64,000 nt of DNA from Celeribacter baekdonensis (lineage in GTDB: Bacteria; Pseudomonadota; Alphaproteobacteria; Rhodobacterales; Rhodobacteraceae): assembly GCF_003047105.1 (NCBI RefSeq), contig NZ_CP028475.1, positions 2,976,001 to 3,040,000 on the forward strand, given 5' to 3'. Each line of letters starts with the position of its first letter. The first letter of the stretch is position 1. The notes beneath the pieces were generated by a model that did not search any database, was not told the DNA's origin, and saw only the letters and a program-made list of their open reading frames with translations. This document shows, in pieces, positions 34,403 through 42,066 of the stretch. The position numbers and the translations under genes were made by a program.

Positions 34403-35461
34403 ATGACCCTTCGCCCCTCCCTCTTTGCTTTGGCACTTTGCTCGACCGCCACAGTGACCGTCGCCATGACGGCCACAGTCGCACAGGCCGAGGTTCCGAG
34501 TGTCGTCACCGATATCGCTCCGATTCAATCGCTTGCAGCGCTGGTCATGGGGGATCTCGGGACGCCTGTCGCGCTGATGCGCCAAGGGGCCTCGCCGCAT
34601 GATTACGCTCTGCGCCCGTCTGATGCAGCGGCGTTGCAATCCGCCAATCTGGTGCTTTGGACCGGACCGGAGCTTGCGCCTTGGCTGGCGGAAATGGTCG
34701 CCAAGGTTGCACCGGATGCCGTGTCTGTTCCGTTGGCGGAACTTGATGACGCTGTTGAGTTGCCGTTCCGCGAGGGGGCGACGTTTGAAAAGCATGTGCA
34801 CGGGGATGATGAGCACGGGGAAGATGCGCATGACGATGATGCAGATCACGACGATCACGATACGCATGATGACCACGCACACGATGACCACGCACACGAT
34901 GATCATGCAGACGATGATCATGCAAATCATGACCACGCGGGCGAAAGCCATGATCCACACAGCTGGTTGGACCCGATGAATGGCCGAATTTGGTTGGGCG
35001 AGATCGCCACGCAACTGGCGGCGCTCGACCCGGACAATGCCGAAACCTATCGCGCCAATGCCATCACGGCTCAGACGCAGATGGACGCGATGATCCAAAC
35101 CATCTCCACCGAGATGGCACCTTTGCAGGATATGAACTTCATCGTCTTCCACGATGCCTACCAGTATTTCGAAAACCGGTTTGGTCTCTCTGCCGCTGGG
35201 GCGATTTCTTTGAGTGATGCCTCGGCACCAAGCCCCGCGCGCATCCGAGAGATTCAGGACGTGATCAAAGCGCAGAATGTCACCTGCGTGTTCTCCGAAC
35301 CACAGTTCAGTTCGGCTTTGGTCAAAACCGTCTTGGACGGCACCTCGGCCAAATCCGCCGTGATCGACCCGCTCGGCGTTGAAATCACCCCCGGTGCAGG
35401 GTTTTACGGGGATTTGATCACAGAGGTCGCGGCGGCTTTTGCCAGCTGCGTCGGAGAATAG
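34403..35461 (+). CDS. znuA: Zinc ABC transporter substrate-binding protein ZnuA
   Basis: 352 residues. Signal peptide to about residue 29 (VAQA). It is a cluster 9 metal-binding protein: first zinc ligand in GASPHDYAL (His66), later ligands in SHDPHSWLDP (about residue 186) and FHDAYQYF. Between lies a His/Asp-rich loop (about residues 131-186), characteristic of ZnuA and thought to collect zinc; here it contains five DDHAH-type units. Divergent from zur, with two Zur boxes in the promoter. It delivers Zn2+ to ZnuBC. Confidence 0.93.
   Translation: MTLRPSLFALALCSTATVTVAMTATVAQAEVPSVVTDIAPIQSLAALVMGDLGTPVALMRQGASPHDYALRPSDAAALQSANLVLWTGPELAPWLAEMVAKVAPDAVSVPLAELDDAVELPFREGATFEKHVHGDDEHGEDAHDDDADHDDHDTHDDHAHDDHAHDDHADDDHANHDHAGESHDPHSWLDPMNGRIWLGEIATQLAALDPDNAETYRANAITAQTQMDAMIQTISTEMAPLQDMNFIVFHDAYQYFENRFGLSAAGAISLSDASAPSPARIREIQDVIKAQNVTCVFSEPQFSSALVKTVLDGTSAKSAVIDPLGVEITPGAGFYGDLITEVAAAFASCVGE
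34868..34942 (+). repeat. 15-bp tandem repeat (five units) in the znuA His-rich loop
   Basis: Units of GATGACCACGCACAC and variants repeat five times in frame, encoding DDHAH, DDHAH, DDHAD, DDHAN, HDHAG. The first two units are identical. Copy number could change by slippage without breaking the frame, altering the number of zinc-binding histidines. Confidence 0.75.
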
Positions 35462-35462
35462 T

Positions 35463-35500
35463 AAAAAAAGGGCGTGGCGCAGAGGGTCGCGCCCTTGTTT
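35463..35500 (+). terminator. Probable terminator after znuA
   Basis: An A-run, then AAGGGCG (35468-35474) pairing with CGCCCTT (35490-35496), followed by a moderately T-rich GTTTGACT. An inner GGCGC/GCGCC pairing could shorten the loop. It starts a few bases after the znuA stop. Confidence 0.5.
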
Positions 35501-35530
35501 GACTGGCCTCGGGGATTTACATCCCAAGGC

Positions 35531-36325
35531 ATGAAGACACGCATCCCCTTTCTCAACACCCCTCCACGGGTCAATGTTCTGCGTCTCAATGGCGCGATCA
35601 TGACCCGTCAGGGCGGATTGAATGACCAAAGTCTCGCCTCTTCCATTGAACGCGCCTTTCGCAAAGGCAAACCTGTGGCCGTGGCGCTGTCGATCAACTC
35701 GCCCGGTGGCTCGCCGGTGCAATCCTCGCTGATTGCCGCGCGGATCACGCGGTTGGCAAAGGAAAAGGAACTGCCCGTTTACGCCTTCGTCGAAGATGTG
35801 GCGGCCTCGGGGGGCTATTGGTTGGCCTGTGCTGCCGACAAGATTTTCGTTGACCCAAGCTCGATTGTCGGCTCCATCGGCGTGATTTCGTCGGGATTTG
35901 GCTTTGATCAATTGATCGCCAAACATGGGGTTGAACGTCGGGTGCATACCTCTGGGCGTTCTAAATCCATGCTGGACCCGTTCCGCCCGGAAAATCCCGA
36001 TGACGTGGTGCGGCTCAAAGCGCTGCAAGAAGAGATACACCAAGCCTTTATCGCCCATGTCACCGCTGCGCGCTCTGAGCGGTTGAGTAAAGAGGTTGAG
36101 CTGTTTGATGGCTCCTTCTGGACCGGCAATAAAGGCGTGGAGTTGGGACTGGCCGATGGGATTGGCCATTTGGTTCCGACGCTCAAAGACGTCTACGGCG
36201 AGAAACTCCGCCTGTCGGTCTTTGGCCCAAAACGTCCGCTGCTGCGCCGATTTGGGGCCGAACTATCGGCGGGCCTTGCCGCGTCTGTTGAAGAACAGGC
36301 GCTTTGGTCACGGTTCGGGCTCTGA
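35531..36325 (+). CDS. S49 family serine peptidase (SppA/SohB type)
   Basis: 264 residues from the ATG at 35531. Signal-peptide-peptidase family with a Ser/Lys dyad: serine in DVAASGGYWLACAAD and lysine in the SGRSKSMLDPF segment. SINSPGGSP is the oxyanion-forming loop. The protein is the short form, without the duplicated domain of E. coli SppA and without an obvious membrane anchor, so its location is uncertain. It would degrade cleaved signal peptides or membrane-associated fragments. The next gene starts right after its stop. Confidence 0.87.
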   Translation: MKTRIPFLNTPPRVNVLRLNGAIMTRQGGLNDQSLASSIERAFRKGKPVAVALSINSPGGSPVQSSLIAARITRLAKEKELPVYAFVEDVAASGGYWLACAADKIFVDPSSIVGSIGVISSGFGFDQLIAKHGVERRVHTSGRSKSMLDPFRPENPDDVVRLKALQEEIHQAFIAHVTAARSERLSKEVELFDGSFWTGNKGVELGLADGIGHLVPTLKDVYGEKLRLSVFGPKRPLLRRFGAELSAGLAASVEEQALWSRFGL

Positions 36326-36326
36326 C

Positions 36327-36494
36327 ATGGTGTTTAAAATCATCACGGTCTTTTTGATCTTCATGATGGTTCTTGCCATTTTCGGGCGCTTGCGCTTTCC
36401 CGGGCAAGACAAGCTTAAAAATATGAAATGCCCGCGCTGTGGGCGCTATAAAATTGGCAAAGGCGCGTGCGCCTGCGGGAAGGGCAAACCCTGA
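36327..36494 (+). CDS. Small membrane-anchored zinc-ribbon protein, unknown function
   Basis: 55 residues. One membrane helix (about residues 3-20, FKIITVFLIFMMVLAIFG), then a basic stretch, then CPRCGRYKIGKGACACG, a C-x2-C...C-x-C zinc-ribbon-like knuckle, and a lysine-rich end. It sits between the S49 peptidase (one-base gap) and the antiporter (its TGA overlaps the antiporter ATG), so it is probably co-translated with both. No function is known to me. Confidence 0.75.
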   Translation: MVFKIITVFLIFMMVLAIFGRLRFPGQDKLKNMKCPRCGRYKIGKGACACGKGKP

Positions 36495-37453
36495 TGGATT
36501 TTGTGAATGCGATTGCAGGGCTGGTTCTGTTGTTGGTGGCGGGCGATGTTTTGGTGCGTGGCGCGGTGAACCTGTCCTTGCGGCTTGGTGTGCCAGCTCT
36601 GATCGTCTCGCTGACCATTGTGGCCTTTGGCACCTCCGCGCCTGAGCTTTTGATTTCGGTCTCTGCCATTGCCGACGGCGTGCCCGGTCTGGCGCTGGGC
36701 AACGTGATCGGGTCGAACACCGCCAATATCCTGTTGGTTTTGGGCATCCCGGCAATGATCACAACGCTGCATGTGATCGACAATTCAACCCGCGCTTCTT
36801 ATCTTCAAATGCTTGCTGCAACAGTGTTGTTCATCCTGCTCGCGCTGCGTGGTGAGTTTGATTGGATCGCTGGTGTGATCCTGTTGGCGGCGTTGGTTGG
36901 TATGCTGGGCCATGCGGTCTATCAGGCGCGCTGTCACCGGGTTGCGACCAAGGAGGCGGCGTCCCTTGCGTGCGAACCCACAGAGGTCGAAGGTGCCGAT
37001 CCTGATATGCCGTGGTGGAAGATCATCACCTTTTTGATCCTCGGTTTGATCGGCCTGCCGATTGGTGCACAGCTTTTGGTGGATGCCTCCACCAATATCG
37101 CCCGCGCTTATGGCGTGTCTGAGACGGTGATTGGTCTGACGTTGGTGGCGCTGGGGACCTCTTTGCCGGAGCTTGCCACTACGGTGATGGCCGCACTGCG
37201 CAAACAGGCAGATGTGGCTTTTGGCAATGTCATTGGGTCGAATATGTTCAACTTGTTGGGCATTATCGGCATCTCAAGCCTCATTGGCAAAATCCCCGTC
37301 GATGTCGAAATCATGAAATTCGACATTTGGGTGATGTTATCTGTGTCGGTTCTGCTTGGGGTTTTCGTCCTGCGGCGGGTCAATATCACACGGCTCTGGG
37401 GCATTGTCCTTTCCGCCCTATATGTCCTCTACGTTTTGGCTGTGCTGAACTAG
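36494..37453 (+). CDS. Calcium/sodium antiporter (CaCA family, YrbG-like)
   Basis: 319 residues with about ten helices in two inverted repeats. Each alpha-repeat has the exchanger signature: AFGTSAPELLIS with GNVIGSNTANI in the first half, and ALGTSLPELATT with GNVIGSNMFNL in the second. It exchanges Ca2+ for Na+ or H+ across the inner membrane. The ATG at 36494 overlaps the preceding TGA. Confidence 0.9.
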   Translation: MDFVNAIAGLVLLLVAGDVLVRGAVNLSLRLGVPALIVSLTIVAFGTSAPELLISVSAIADGVPGLALGNVIGSNTANILLVLGIPAMITTLHVIDNSTRASYLQMLAATVLFILLALRGEFDWIAGVILLAALVGMLGHAVYQARCHRVATKEAASLACEPTEVEGADPDMPWWKIITFLILGLIGLPIGAQLLVDASTNIARAYGVSETVIGLTLVALGTSLPELATTVMAALRKQADVAFGNVIGSNMFNLLGIIGISSLIGKIPVDVEIMKFDIWVMLSVSVLLGVFVLRRVNITRLWGIVLSALYVLYVLAVLN

Positions 37454-37464
37454 AGGAGAGGACG

Positions 37465-38250
37465 ATGGCTTTGAAAAAAGCGCTTGTGACGGGCGGGGCA
37501 CGGCGGCTTGGCCGGGCCATTGCGCTGTCACTGGGGCAGGCGGGCTATGACGTTGCCGTGCATTATCACCGTTCAAAAGACGAGGCCGATGCGGTGGTGG
37601 CCGAGTTGCAGGCGATGGATGTGCGAGCCGAAGCGATTCAGGCTGATCTTTTGGCTGAGGCCGAGGTGCAAACCCTTGTCCCGCGTGCGATTGAGGCCCT
37701 TGGTGGTCCGCTGACGCTTTTGGTCAACAACGCCTCTGTGTTTGAGCCCGACGAGATCGACACCACCACGCGCGACAGTTGGGATCGGCATTTCGAAAGC
37801 AATCTGCGGGCGCCGTTCGTGTTGATCCAAGCCTTGGCCGGGCAGGCCCCCGATCCGATCATCGACGAGGCAGGCCATCCCATCGCGCAGGCGCTTGTGG
37901 TGAATATGATCGACCAGAGGGTGCGCAAACTCACGCCGCAGTTCATGTCTTATACGTTGGCCAAATCCGCGCTTTGGACCCTGACACAAACGGCAGCGCA
38001 GGGTCTTGCTCCACGGGTGCGGGTCAATGCCATTGGTCCGGGGCCGACCCTCAAAGGTACACGTCAGTCTCCCGAAGGCTTCGCCGCTCAACAGCAGGCC
38101 ACGCTTTTGCGCCGGGGATCTGCGCCCTCTGACGTGACCGCAGCGCTTGCCTATTTCACCACCTCTGATGCGGTCACCGGACAGTTGATCTGCGTGGATG
38201 GCGGGCAGCATTTGGCATGGGAGACGCCGGATGTTTTGGTCTCCGAGTGA
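37465..38250 (+). CDS. Short-chain dehydrogenase/reductase (pteridine reductase-like)
   Basis: 261 residues from an ATG preceded by GAGGAGAGG. SDR motifs: TGGARRLGRAIA (NADPH-binding; the ARRLG arginines favour NADPH), NNASVF, and YTLAKSAL for Tyr/Lys. The usual catalytic serine is replaced (VVNMIDQRVRK before the Tyr), as in FolM/PTR1-type pteridine reductases, where aspartate takes that place. A dihydrofolate or pterin reductase role is plausible but unproven. Eleven bases follow the antiporter stop. Confidence 0.78.
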   Translation: MALKKALVTGGARRLGRAIALSLGQAGYDVAVHYHRSKDEADAVVAELQAMDVRAEAIQADLLAEAEVQTLVPRAIEALGGPLTLLVNNASVFEPDEIDTTTRDSWDRHFESNLRAPFVLIQALAGQAPDPIIDEAGHPIAQALVVNMIDQRVRKLTPQFMSYTLAKSALWTLTQTAAQGLAPRVRVNAIGPGPTLKGTRQSPEGFAAQQQATLLRRGSAPSDVTAALAYFTTSDAVTGQLICVDGGQHLAWETPDVLVSE

Positions 38251-38550
38251 TCCAAATCAAACGGGTTCGACAAAAGTTTTGCACGGGCCGCGGATTTGTT
38301 TCAACTTTGTTACCAAAATGTAAATAAATTCAATGATTTGCAAGGTGTTTGAAAAAATAATTAGCAAAAACAGTCGCTTGGAAAAATGATCATTTTTTGT
38401 GCATTCTGGCGAACCAGCCCGTTTTCAAAGGAAAACTCCCGTTCACGAAAAGTTATAAGCACAGTTATCCACAGAAATGGTGGATGAGTTTCCTCTTGCC
38501 CTCAATACGATAAGGTTGCAGCCAGAGGTAGGAATCAGACAAAGAGCCCC
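38251..38550. other. AT-rich intergenic region upstream of uvrC
   Basis: 300 bases without a gene and clearly richer in A+T than its flanks. It holds a perfect 16-base palindrome AAAAATGATCATTTTT (38382-38397) and one perfect DnaA box TTATCCACA (38465-38473). The uvrC promoter must lie here, but no strong -35/-10 pair stands out. Confidence 0.6.
38465..38473 (+). promoter_or_regulatory. Consensus DnaA box
   Basis: TTATCCACA matches the high-affinity DnaA box exactly, about 78 bases before uvrC. A single box is not an origin, but could bring uvrC under DnaA control. Confidence 0.45.
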
Positions 38551-40440
38551 ATGAGCGAAAAAGACGACATATCCACCCTGAGCGACCCCCACAAAGACGT
38601 CCCGCGCGGTCACACCGTGATCGAGGGCTATCTGCGACTGTTGGACGGCTCTCCGGGCGTGTACCGGATGCTCGATCCCGATCACCGGGTGCTCTATGTC
38701 GGCAAGGCCAAGCACCTGAAAAACCGGGTGTCGAACTATGCGCGGCCAAGTGGCCATTCCGCGCGCATCGCCAAAATGATCTCGGAAACGTCTCAGATGA
38801 TGTTTCTGACCACGCGCACGGAAACAGAGGCGCTGCTGCTTGAACAAAACCTGATCAAGCAACTCAAGCCGCATTACAACGTGCTGTTGCGCGACGACAA
38901 ATCTTTTCCGAACATCCTCGTGACCAAAAATCACGACTTTCCGCAGATCACCAAACATCGCGGTGCCAAGTCCAGCAAAGGGGCCTATTATGGGCCCTTC
39001 GCCAATGCGACGGCGGTCAATCGCACGCTCAATCAGTTGCAAAAGGCGTTTTTGCTGCGCACCTGTGCCGACAGTGATTTCGCCAATCGCACCCGGCCTT
39101 GCCTACAATATCAAATCAAACGTTGCACCGCGCCCTGTGTGGGCAAAATCTCGAAAGAGGATTACGCTGCACTGGTGAATGACGCCGAGCGGTTTCTTCA
39201 GGGCAAAGATTCCGGGATGCAAAAGCGCCTCGCAGAAGAGATGCAAGCGGCGTCTGATGCGATGGAATTTGAGGTGGCTGCTGGTCTGCGCGACCGTATC
39301 CGCGCCATGACCCAAGTTCAGACCGCACAGGGCATCAACCCGCGCACCATCAGCGAGGGCGATGTGATCGGCCTGCATATGGAAAGCGGGCAGGCCTGTG
39401 TTCAGGTGTTCTTTATCCGCGCCCATCAAAACTGGGGCAACCGCGACTTTTATCCGAAAACCAATGGGGCCGAGGCCGAAGAGGTGCTCAGCGCCTTCAT
39501 CGGTCAGTTCTATGATCAAAAAGATCCGCCGCGCCAAATCATCCTGTCGCATGACCTTGAAGAGCGGGAACTGATCGAAGCGGCGCTGTCGGAAAAGGCC
39601 GGGAAAAAGGTCGAAATCCTTGTGCCGCAACGGGGCGAAAAGGCCGAGATCGTTGCGGGGGCTGTGCGCAATGCCCGCGAAAGTCTGGGTCGTAAAATGT
39701 CGGAAACGGCGGCGCAGGCCAAACTTTTGGCCGGGGTCCAGGCGGCGTTTGATTTGCCAAACCTGCCCGCCCGCATTGAGGTCTATGACAACTCCCATAT
39801 TCAGGGGGCGCATGCGGTGGGCGCGATGATCGTCGCAGGTCCCGAAGGGTTCATGAAAAACCAGTACCGCAAATTCGACATCAAAGGCGATGAGATCACG
39901 CCGGGTGACGATTTTGGCATGATGAAAGAGATGCTGACCCGCCGTTTCAAACGGCTGCTCAAAGACGACCCGGATCGCAGCAAAGGTCTGTGGCCCGATC
40001 TGTTGTTGATCGACGGTGGCGCGGGGCAGGTGTCTGCCGTGCGTGAAATCATGGTGGAGCAGGGGGTCAATGACATCCCGATGGTTGGCGTCGCCAAGGG
40101 CATTGATCGCGACCAGGGCAAAGAGGAATTCTACCGCACGGGCAAGCGGCCCTTTGCGCTGCAACGTAATGATCCGGTGCTGTATTTCATTCAACGCCTG
40201 CGTGATGAAGCGCACCGTTTTGCCATCGGTACCCACCGTGCCAAGCGGTCCAAAGCGATCTCGGCCACGCCGCTCGACGATGTGCCCGGCGTTGGTGCCA
40301 CCAGAAAACGTGCGCTTTTGGCGCATTTCGGCTCGGCCAAGGCGGTGTCATTGGCCAATCTCTCGGACCTCAAAGCCGTCACTGGCATTTCCGAAACCAT
40401 CGCCCAAACCATCTATGACTTCTTCCATGAACAGCGCTAA
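38551..40440 (+). CDS. uvrC: Excinuclease ABC subunit C
   Basis: 629 residues. An N-terminal GIY-YIG nuclease domain ([20 protein letters not shown], about residues 34-110) makes the 3' incision, followed by a UVR motif for UvrB binding (about residues 225-260), an RNase H-like domain for the 5' incision ([17 protein letters not shown], then LLIDGGAGQ), and a C-terminal helix-hairpin-helix pair ([23 protein letters not shown]). Acts with UvrA and UvrB in nucleotide excision repair. First of the uvrC-pgsA-moaD-moaE group. Confidence 0.96.
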   Translation: MSEKDDISTLSDPHKDVPRGHTVIEGYLRLLDGSPGVYRMLDPDHRVLYVGKAKHLKNRVSNYARPSGHSARIAKMISETSQMMFLTTRTETEALLLEQNLIKQLKPHYNVLLRDDKSFPNILVTKNHDFPQITKHRGAKSSKGAYYGPFANATAVNRTLNQLQKAFLLRTCADSDFANRTRPCLQYQIKRCTAPCVGKISKEDYAALVNDAERFLQGKDSGMQKRLAEEMQAASDAMEFEVAAGLRDRIRAMTQVQTAQGINPRTISEGDVIGLHMESGQACVQVFFIRAHQNWGNRDFYPKTNGAEAEEVLSAFIGQFYDQKDPPRQIILSHDLEERELIEAALSEKAGKKVEILVPQRGEKAEIVAGAVRNARESLGRKMSETAAQAKLLAGVQAAFDLPNLPARIEVYDNSHIQGAHAVGAMIVAGPEGFMKNQYRKFDIKGDEITPGDDFGMMKEMLTRRFKRLLKDDPDRSKGLWPDLLLIDGGAGQVSAVREIMVEQGVNDIPMVGVAKGIDRDQGKEEFYRTGKRPFALQRNDPVLYFIQRLRDEAHRFAIGTHRAKRSKAISATPLDDVPGVGATRKRALLAHFGSAKAVSLANLSDLKAVTGISETIAQTIYDFFHEQR

Positions 40441-40458
40441 GCGGATAAAGAGACATCT

Positions 40459-41025
40459 ATGACCTGGAACATTCCCAATATTCTCACTGTGTTTCGCCTG
40501 CTCTGCGCTCCCGGCGTGGCGCTGGTGTTTTTGATCTTGCCGCGCCCGTTGGCGGATTGGGCGGCGCTGATCCTGTTTGCCTCGGCCTCGATCACCGATT
40601 TCTTGGATGGGTATTTGGCGCGCAAATGGAACCAAATGTCAAAGTTTGGTACGATGTTGGACCCGATTGCCGACAAGGCCATGGTGGTCACGGCCCTTGC
40701 GGTGTTGACCATGTTGCATGGCATCAACACGCTGATTGTTATCCCAACCGCCTTTATCCTGTTGCGCGAAACCTTTGTCTCTGGGTTGCGCGAATTTTTG
40801 GGCGACACGGCGGGCACATTGAAAGTCACCAAACTCGCCAAATGGAAAACCACGGCACAAATGGTCGCAATCGCGGTGCTGTTTGGCTATGGCGCGGTGG
40901 ATTTTGCACCGCTGTTCACCTTTGGGATTTTCATCCTTTGGATCGCGGGGGCTTTGACCGTGCTGACCGGTTGGGATTACCTCAGCAAAGCCATGCCCTA
41001 TTTGCGAGATGACCATGACGCTTAA
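40459..41025 (+). CDS. pgsA: CDP-diacylglycerol--glycerol-3-phosphate 3-phosphatidyltransferase
   Basis: 188 residues with about six helices. CDP-alcohol phosphatidyltransferase motif D-G-x2-A-R-x8-G-x3-D-x3-D in DFLDGYLARKW...GTMLDPIADK. It makes phosphatidylglycerol phosphate, the precursor of phosphatidylglycerol and cardiolipin, in the inner membrane. Eighteen bases after uvrC; its end overlaps moaD. Confidence 0.94.
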   Translation: MTWNIPNILTVFRLLCAPGVALVFLILPRPLADWAALILFASASITDFLDGYLARKWNQMSKFGTMLDPIADKAMVVTALAVLTMLHGINTLIVIPTAFILLRETFVSGLREFLGDTAGTLKVTKLAKWKTTAQMVAIAVLFGYGAVDFAPLFTFGIFILWIAGALTVLTGWDYLSKAMPYLRDDHDA

Positions 41026-41266
41026 TCTGCTTTATTTCGCATGGGTGCGTGAACGCATCGGGGAGCCGCGCGAAACGGTTGAGACCACAGCGGAGACGGT
41101 GATGGATCTTGTGCGTGAGCTGAAAGCCCGCGAGCCACGCTATGAGTTGGCCTTCTCCGATCTGGCTTCCCTAAGGGTGGCGTTGGATCAGGAATTGGCA
41201 GAGTTTGACGCACCGCTCGCAGGTGTGCGCGAAGTGGCGTTTTTCCCGCCGATGACGGGCGGGTGA
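41009..41266 (+). CDS. moaD: Molybdopterin synthase small (sulfur carrier) subunit MoaD
   Basis: 85 residues (83 if the second ATG at 41015 is used). Ubiquitin-like fold ending in the essential Gly-Gly (FFPPMTGG), where MoeB adds the thiocarboxylate used to make molybdopterin. Overlaps pgsA by 17 bases and is immediately followed by its partner moaE. Confidence 0.92.
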   Translation: MTMTLNLLYFAWVRERIGEPRETVETTAETVMDLVRELKAREPRYELAFSDLASLRVALDQELAEFDAPLAGVREVAFFPPMTGG

Positions 41267-41268
41267 GC

Positions 41269-41718
41269 ATGTCAGAGACACTGCGCATTTCGGTTCAGGA
41301 GCAGGATTTCGACCTCGCAACAGAACTCAATGGTTTTGGACGTACGCCCAACACCGGCGCAACCGTGACGTTCACCGGGCTGGTGCGCGACGACACGGGC
41401 ACGTTGGACCACATGGAAATCGAACATTACCCCGGCATGTGTGAGGCCGCGATCCGCAAGATCGCCGACGAGGCCGCACGCCGTTGGACGCTCACCGATT
41501 GTGTTGTGATCCACCGCTTTGGGCGGCTTGTTCCGGGGGAACAGATCATGATGGTCGCCACTGCCGCAAGGCATCGCTCAGAGGCCTTTGCCGCCGCTGA
41601 ATTTTTGATGGACTATCTCAAATCCCGCGCGCCGTTTTGGAAAAAAGAAGTCACGCGCGACGGGGCCGAATGGGTCGCCGCCAAGGGCAGTGACGAGGAC
41701 GCGCTGACCCGTTGGTAG
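41269..41718 (+). CDS. moaE: Molybdopterin synthase catalytic subunit MoaE
   Basis: 149 residues from the ATG at 41269 (an in-frame GTG at 41263 overlapping moaD is possible). Catalytic lysines are in YLKSRAPFWKKE, and the MoaD-binding region is VVIHRFGRLVPGEQIMMV. It inserts two sulfurs from MoaD into cyclic pyranopterin monophosphate. With moaB at 54368 it points to use of molybdoenzymes. Confidence 0.93.
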   Translation: MSETLRISVQEQDFDLATELNGFGRTPNTGATVTFTGLVRDDTGTLDHMEIEHYPGMCEAAIRKIADEAARRWTLTDCVVIHRFGRLVPGEQIMMVATAARHRSEAFAAAEFLMDYLKSRAPFWKKEVTRDGAEWVAAKGSDEDALTRW

Positions 41719-41739
41719 GCGCGTCACAGAGAATGAGGG

Positions 41740-42066
41740 TCAGACTGCGCTGTGTTTTTCGATATAGGCGCGCAGCTCTTCGGCCTCTTGCCGCGCTTCG
41801 CGTAGCCCGTCCATCGCCGCACGCAGTTCCGCTTCGGTCTGGTTTTGTTGATTGATCAGATCCGATTCACGTTGTTGGTAATAGGCGATCGCTTGGTCGC
41901 GGACCTCTTCGGCTTCGTGAAGCTGCTGCGCCATCGTGTCGAGATCGCTCATTTCGCCTTGGCCAACGCGCACAAAACGGTGGATCAGCCAATGCGCAAA
42001 CCATCCCATCAAAAAGGCGATAAACAGCACGATTGCCGTGGCGATGATCAATTCAATTCTGTTCAT
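41740..42066 (-). CDS. Membrane-anchored coiled-coil protein, unknown function
   Basis: 108 residues. One N-terminal membrane helix (about residues 5-27, IELIIATAIVLFIAFLMGWF) followed by an acidic Gln/Glu/Leu-rich coiled coil to the end (residues 37-105). The start overlaps the stop of the OmpA-domain gene by ATGA, implying joint translation and possibly interaction in the envelope. Not a recognised family to me. Confidence 0.75.
   Translation of the reverse strand: MNRIELIIATAIVLFIAFLMGWFAHWLIHRFVRVGQGEMSDLDTMAQQLHEAEEVRDQAIAYYQQRESDLINQQNQTEAELRAAMDGLREARQEAEELRAYIEKHSAV

Noticed and set aside
34346..36169. A 607-codon open frame antisense to znuA and the S49 peptidase gene
   Set aside because: Its translation has no recognisable domain and mirrors the His/Asp repeat of znuA as runs of Val/Ile/Met. 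Both opposite-strand genes are clearly real, so this is a high-G+C shadow frame.
38251..38550. Chromosomal replication origin
   Set aside because: Only one DnaA box was found and no dnaA, parAB, rsmG/mnmG, hemE or similar origin-linked genes are nearby.
39103..40326. A 407-codon antisense frame inside uvrC
   Set aside because: Lies fully within a complete uvrC gene; the translation is Arg/His-rich low-complexity sequence without motifs.
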